Assembly (NCBI GenBank): GCA_025359425.1
Contig: JANYGC010000005.1
Coordinates: 1 to 64,000 of the forward strand
Reading direction: 5' to 3'
DNA length: 64,000 nucleotides
Source of the DNA: Sphingomonadaceae bacterium
GTDB taxonomy: Bacteria > Pseudomonadota > Alphaproteobacteria > Sphingomonadales > Sphingomonadaceae
Shown here: positions 60,981 through 64,000 of the stretch, in pieces
Position numbering within the stretch: position 1 is the stretch's first letter
How the letters are laid out: the number at the start of each line of letters is the position of its first letter
Program-made: the position numbers and the translations under genes
The notes under the pieces: model-generated
What the model saw: only the letters and a program-made list of their open reading frames with translations
The model's database searches: none
Told to the model about the DNA's origin: nothing

Positions 60981-62999
60981 TTATTCCAGCTCCAATATCA
61001 CCGCATCGACTGCGAGGCTTTCGCCTTGCTTGGCATTGACCGCCTTGACCGTCGCGCTTTTCTCGGCGCGGAGGATGTTTTCCATCTTCATCGCCTCGAT
61101 CACCGCGAGCGGCTGTCCGGCCTCGACCTTGTCGCCAACGGCGACATTGAGCGAAACCAGGAGCCCCGGCATCGGGCAGATCAGGAAACGCGACAGATCG
61201 GGCGGAATTTTCTCGATCATGTGCCTGGTCAAAGGCGCGACTGCGGCGGGCAACACCTGCACCTGATGGATTGCGCCGCGCGTGGTCATCCGGAACCCGG
61301 TGCGGGTCGGGCTGAGTTTGATTCCGTAGGTCTGCTCGCCCACTTCGGCTTCGATCAGCCGGTCACCGGGGGTGTATTCGAGCGCTAGATCGACCGGCTC
61401 GCCATCGACGGTGATCTCTTCGTCGAGCGACACCGCGAAGGTCTTGCCCGCAAGCGTCACCGACCAGTCGTAAGGCGGCTCGAGCTCATCGGCGAGCTGC
61501 TGATCGGTCTGCCGCGCCCGGTCGGCGCGCGCGGTGGCGACGAACCCGGCGACGGCTGCAAGGTGCCTCAGCACCTCGTCCGAAGTCGCCGCGCCATGGA
61601 AGCCGTCGGGATATTCCTCGGCGATGAACCCGGTGGTCAGCTCGCCCGAGCGGAAGCGCGGGTGCTGCATGATCGCGCTGACGAAATCGATGTTGTGGCC
61701 CAGCCCTTCGATCTCGAACGCATCCAATGCGGCGATCTGTTTGTCCGCCGCTACGTCACGGGTCTCGCCCCAGGTCACCAGCTTGGCGATCATCGGATCG
61801 TAGAACATCGAGACCTCGCCGCCTTCGTAGACCCCGTCATCGACGCGGATGCCATCCACGCCGCGGCGGCCATTGGCGGCACCGTCATCTTCCCAGCCGG
61901 GCACCGGCGGATCGTAGCGCACCAGCCGTCCGGTGCTCGGCAGGAACCCGCGATAGGGGTCTTCGGCATAGACCCGGTTCTCGATCGCCCAGCCATCGAT
62001 CCCGATGTCGGCCTGGGTCATCGCCAGCTTCTCGCCGTAAGCGACGCGGATCATCTGTTCGACCAGATCGATCCCGGTGATCGCCTCGGTCACCGGGTGC
62101 TCGACCTGCAGCCGGGTGTTCATTTCGAGGAAGTAGAAGCTCTCACCCGAAGGGTCCGCGCCGCTGACGATCAGCTCGACCGTACCGGCGCTGTAGTACC
62201 CCACCGCGCGGGCCAAGGCCACGCACTGCTCGCCCATTGCCTGGCGCATCTTGGGCGTGACGAACGGCGACGGCGCTTCCTCGACCACCTTCTGGTGGCG
62301 GCGCTGGATCGAGCATTCGCGCTCGTTGAGATAGAGGATGTTGCCGTGCTGATCGCCGAGGATCTGGATCTCGATGTGGCGCGGATTGAGGATGAATTTC
62401 TCGATGAACACGCGCTCGTCGCCGAACGAATTGAGCCCCTCGCGCTGGGTCGCCTCGAAGCCCTCCTCGACGTCCTTGTCATTATACGCGAGCCGCATCC
62501 CCTTGCCGCCGCCGCCGGCGCTGGCCTTCATCATCACCGGATAGCCGATCTCGCGGCTGACCGTCAGCGCTTCGGCAGTATCGGCAATCGCCTCGGGTGA
62601 TCCGGGCACGGTGTTGACCCCCGCGGCCTTGGCGAGCTTCTTGCTCTCGATCTTGTCGCCCATCGCAGCAATCGCGCCCACCGGCGGCCCGATAAAGGCG
62701 ATGCCTTCTGCGGCGAGCGCCTCGGCAAAGCTCGTGCGTTCCGAGAGGAACCCATACCCCGGATGCACCGCCTCGGCCCCGGTCTGCTTGGCCGCAGCAA
62801 TGATCTTTTCGGCAATCAGATAGCTCTGCGCGGCGGGCGACGGGCCGATATACACCGCCTCGTCGGCCATCTGCACAAACGGCGCGCGCGCATCGGCGTC
62901 GGAATAAACCGCGACGGTCTGGATACCCATCCGCCGGGCGGTCTTGATGATCCGGCACGCGATTTCACCACGGTTGGCGATGAGGATTTTTTTGAACAT
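60981..62999 (-). CDS. pccA: acyl-CoA (propionyl-CoA) carboxylase biotin-containing subunit
   Basis: The product is 672 residues. Biotin carboxylase (1-450) has ATP-grasp motifs (GGGGKGMRLAYNDKDVEEG, then EHPVTEAITGIDLVEQMI). A linker domain follows, and the C-terminal biotinyl domain carries the biotin Lys in VIEAMKMENIL. Together with methylmalonyl-CoA mutase upstream this fits propionyl-CoA carboxylase alpha subunit rather than geranyl- or methylcrotonyl-CoA carboxylase; that choice rests on neighbourhood. The beta subunit is not in the window. Confidence 0.9.
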   Translation of the reverse strand: MFKKILIANRGEIACRIIKTARRMGIQTVAVYSDADARAPFVQMADEAVYIGPSPAAQSYLIAEKIIAAAKQTGAEAVHPGYGFLSERTSFAEALAAEGIAFIGPPVGAIAAMGDKIESKKLAKAAGVNTVPGSPEAIADTAEALTVSREIGYPVMMKASAGGGGKGMRLAYNDKDVEEGFEATQREGLNSFGDERVFIEKFILNPRHIEIQILGDQHGNILYLNERECSIQRRHQKVVEEAPSPFVTPKMRQAMGEQCVALARAVGYYSAGTVELIVSGADPSGESFYFLEMNTRLQVEHPVTEAITGIDLVEQMIRVAYGEKLAMTQADIGIDGWAIENRVYAEDPYRGFLPSTGRLVRYDPPVPGWEDDGAANGRRGVDGIRVDDGVYEGGEVSMFYDPMIAKLVTWGETRDVAADKQIAALDAFEIEGLGHNIDFVSAIMQHPRFRSGELTTGFIAEEYPDGFHGAATSDEVLRHLAAVAGFVATARADRARQTDQQLADELEPPYDWSVTLAGKTFAVSLDEEITVDGEPVDLALEYTPGDRLIEAEVGEQTYGIKLSPTRTGFRMTTRGAIHQVQVLPAAVAPLTRHMIEKIPPDLSRFLICPMPGLLVSLNVAVGDKVEAGQPLAVIEAMKMENILRAEKSATVKAVNAKQGESLAVDAVILELE

Positions 63000-63563
63000 T
63001 TATGATCCCATCAGTGCCTGCCACCAAGGCAGTCTGTAATTCTCGACGGTCACACCAATGCCCGTCTTGTTGTCAAAAGCAGATTCACCCAAATCCATAT
63101 GTGACTTGGTGCCTCTGCTAGATCGCCACCACCATTCCCGTTCGCCCTTGCCGCGACCATTTGCCAGCTTTGCTAGTTCCGAAGCCAAAAGCTCTGGCTT
63201 AGGAGCGGCAGTTCCCTCGATAATGATAGTGCAAACAGATACATCCGGTCCTGCCGGATTACCTCGAATCAAACGAACCGGAGGGCTAGACCAGAGATCG
63301 AGTGAAAGTGGTTGCTTGGGATCGGAATGCTGAACCTGCGTCCAAGCCCAACGAGTCGCTGCCAAAGCGTGATTCATCGTTTCCGTTGAAGCCGACTGCC
63401 TGACGCACAACTCATCGACCAAGCGAACCACAGTTATGAGATTGGCAGTCGCAGCCCCTTCAAGAGCGGGCAGCGGCTTCTTCGGTGTCGGATTCGCTTG
63501 CTCGCTGTTGCAACTCGCTAGCAATCCGACGGCTAGGACCAAAACGATACGGTCTTTCGGCAT
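63000..63563 (-). CDS. hypothetical lipoprotein between mutase and carboxylase
   Basis: The product is 187 residues with lipobox LLASC (Cys18). The mature part has DELCVRQSASTETMNHALAA, CTIIIEGTAAPKPELLASELAKLANG and a W-rich EREWWWRSSRG segment. I recognise no family. Its TAA directly abuts the pccA ATG and GGAGGGG precedes its ATG, so it is part of the propionate operon, where an exported protein is unexpected. Confidence 0.65.
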   Translation of the reverse strand: MPKDRIVLVLAVGLLASCNSEQANPTPKKPLPALEGAATANLITVVRLVDELCVRQSASTETMNHALAATRWAWTQVQHSDPKQPLSLDLWSSPPVRLIRGNPAGPDVSVCTIIIEGTAAPKPELLASELAKLANGRGKGEREWWWRSSRGTKSHMDLGESAFDNKTGIGVTVENYRLPWWQALMGS

Positions 63564-63568
63564 GTTGG

Positions 63569-64000
63569 TCACCCCTCCACCGGCGGCATATTGTGCCCGA
63601 GCAGCCGCAGCAGGTCCGACGCGCATTCGACCACGTTGCTGCCCGGCCCGTAGATCCCCTGGACCCCGGCCTCGCGCAGGAAGTCGTAGTCCTGCGGCGG
63701 GATTACGCCGCCGGCGACGACCTTGATGTCGGGGCGGCCAGCTTCGCGCAGCTGGGCGATCAGCGCGGGGACCAGCGTCTTGTGGCCCGCTGCGAGCGAG
63801 CTGGCACCGACTGCATCGACGTCGTTCTCCAAGGCCAGTGCGCAAGCTTCCTCAGGCGTCTGGAACAGCGGGCCTGAAGTCACATCGAAGCCCATGTCGG
63901 TGAAGGCGCTGGCGATCACGTTGGCACCGCGATCATGCCCGTCCTGGCCCATCTTGGCGACGAGCAGGCGCGGCGCGCGGCCGAGGCGGCGGGCGACGGC
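63569..64000 (-). CDS. scpA: methylmalonyl-CoA mutase, cobalamin-binding end (partial)
   Basis: Only the C-terminal 143 residues lie in the window. The B12-binding domain has the axial-His motif [18 protein letters not shown] and [15 protein letters not shown], with GPGSNV near the end. The mutase converts methylmalonyl-CoA to succinyl-CoA. It reads into the lipoprotein and pccA genes on the same strand. The 5' part, with the catalytic barrel, lies beyond the window. Confidence 0.93.
   Translation of the reverse strand, partial: AVARRLGRAPRLLVAKMGQDGHDRGANVIASAFTDMGFDVTSGPLFQTPEEACALALENDVDAVGASSLAAGHKTLVPALIAQLREAGRPDIKVVAGGVIPPQDYDFLREAGVQGIYGPGSNVVECASDLLRLLGHNMPPVEG

Overview
This GC-rich window looks chromosomal and alphaproteobacterial, most likely from Sphingomonadales (Sphingomonas, Erythrobacter or Novosphingobium type). 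The reasons are the secE-nusG-rplK-rplA block, the aat / DUF2155 / NDUFA12-like group, a TelA/XpaC-like pair with a polyhydroxyalkanoate-granule-family protein, and interspersed palindromes of a kind common in sphingomonads. The taxon is inferred from gene content, not from a search. Most of the window is housekeeping and metabolic genes; two stretches (1.1-3.4 kb and 43.7-44.5 kb) are clearly inserted DNA, and 51.2-60.5 kb is a large accessory signalling or conflict-type locus.

Layout. 0-1.1 kb: two small DUF1761-like membrane proteins. 1136-3382: a complete IS1-family element with 19-bp perfect inverted ends and an 8-bp target duplication; it carries a DDE transposase, three passenger genes and a degenerate tRNA-Gly-like sequence. 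3.4-11.3 kb: rimO, two flavoprotein oxidoreductases around a perfect 31-bp palindrome, a TIR-TolB-TPR protein coupled to an FAD oxidase-like protein. 11.3-14 kb: non-homologous end joining genes, with an intact ku but a ligD that is frameshifted and internally deleted. 14-18.5 kb: a copper P-type ATPase and a DEAD-box helicase with a repetitive basic tail. 18.6-22.3 kb: a translationally coupled ABC exporter (permease, lipoprotein adaptor, ATPase) followed by a PhcB-like methyltransferase. 22.4-28.7 kb: a broken beta-lactamase-family hydrolase, corA, a Baeyer-Villiger-type monooxygenase, a CinA-like protein, a chorismate-lyase-like secreted protein, a PilZ protein and a TonB-C-like secreted protein.

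28.8-33.5 kb: rplA, rplK, nusG and secE on the minus strand, with a pspA homologue inserted in the opposite direction between rplK and nusG, then a polytopic membrane protein and tRNA-Trp. 33.5-38.9 kb: aat, DUF2155, NDUFA12-like, DUF192 and recX genes, a fatty acyl-AMP ligase and a secreted Fe/Mn superoxide dismutase. 38.9-43.7 kb: chrA, telA, an xpaC-like gene, a PHA-granule-family gene and parDE. 43.7-44.5 kb: an AT-rich island bounded by 29-bp inverted repeats. 44.6-51 kb: acs, tonB, a PotD-like binding protein, and msrB-selO-msrA.

51.2-60.5 kb is the most interesting region. A second TIR-TolB-TPR protein is followed by a 57-residue RGVGDRGS-repeat protein too small for routine gene calls. 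Facing them is a three-gene operon with 1-4 bp overlaps: a caspase-like protease fused to a C-terminal lipase-like alpha/beta hydrolase, a CHAT-domain protease, and a membrane-anchored STAND-type NTPase. All catalytic or nucleotide-binding motifs appear intact. Domain logic resembles NTPase-gated conflict or programmed-death systems, but no function is demonstrated here. The window ends with a CsaA-like tRNA-binding protein, the biotin-carrying subunit of propionyl-CoA carboxylase, a lipoprotein, and the cobalamin-binding end of methylmalonyl-CoA mutase, which together form a propionate-degradation locus.
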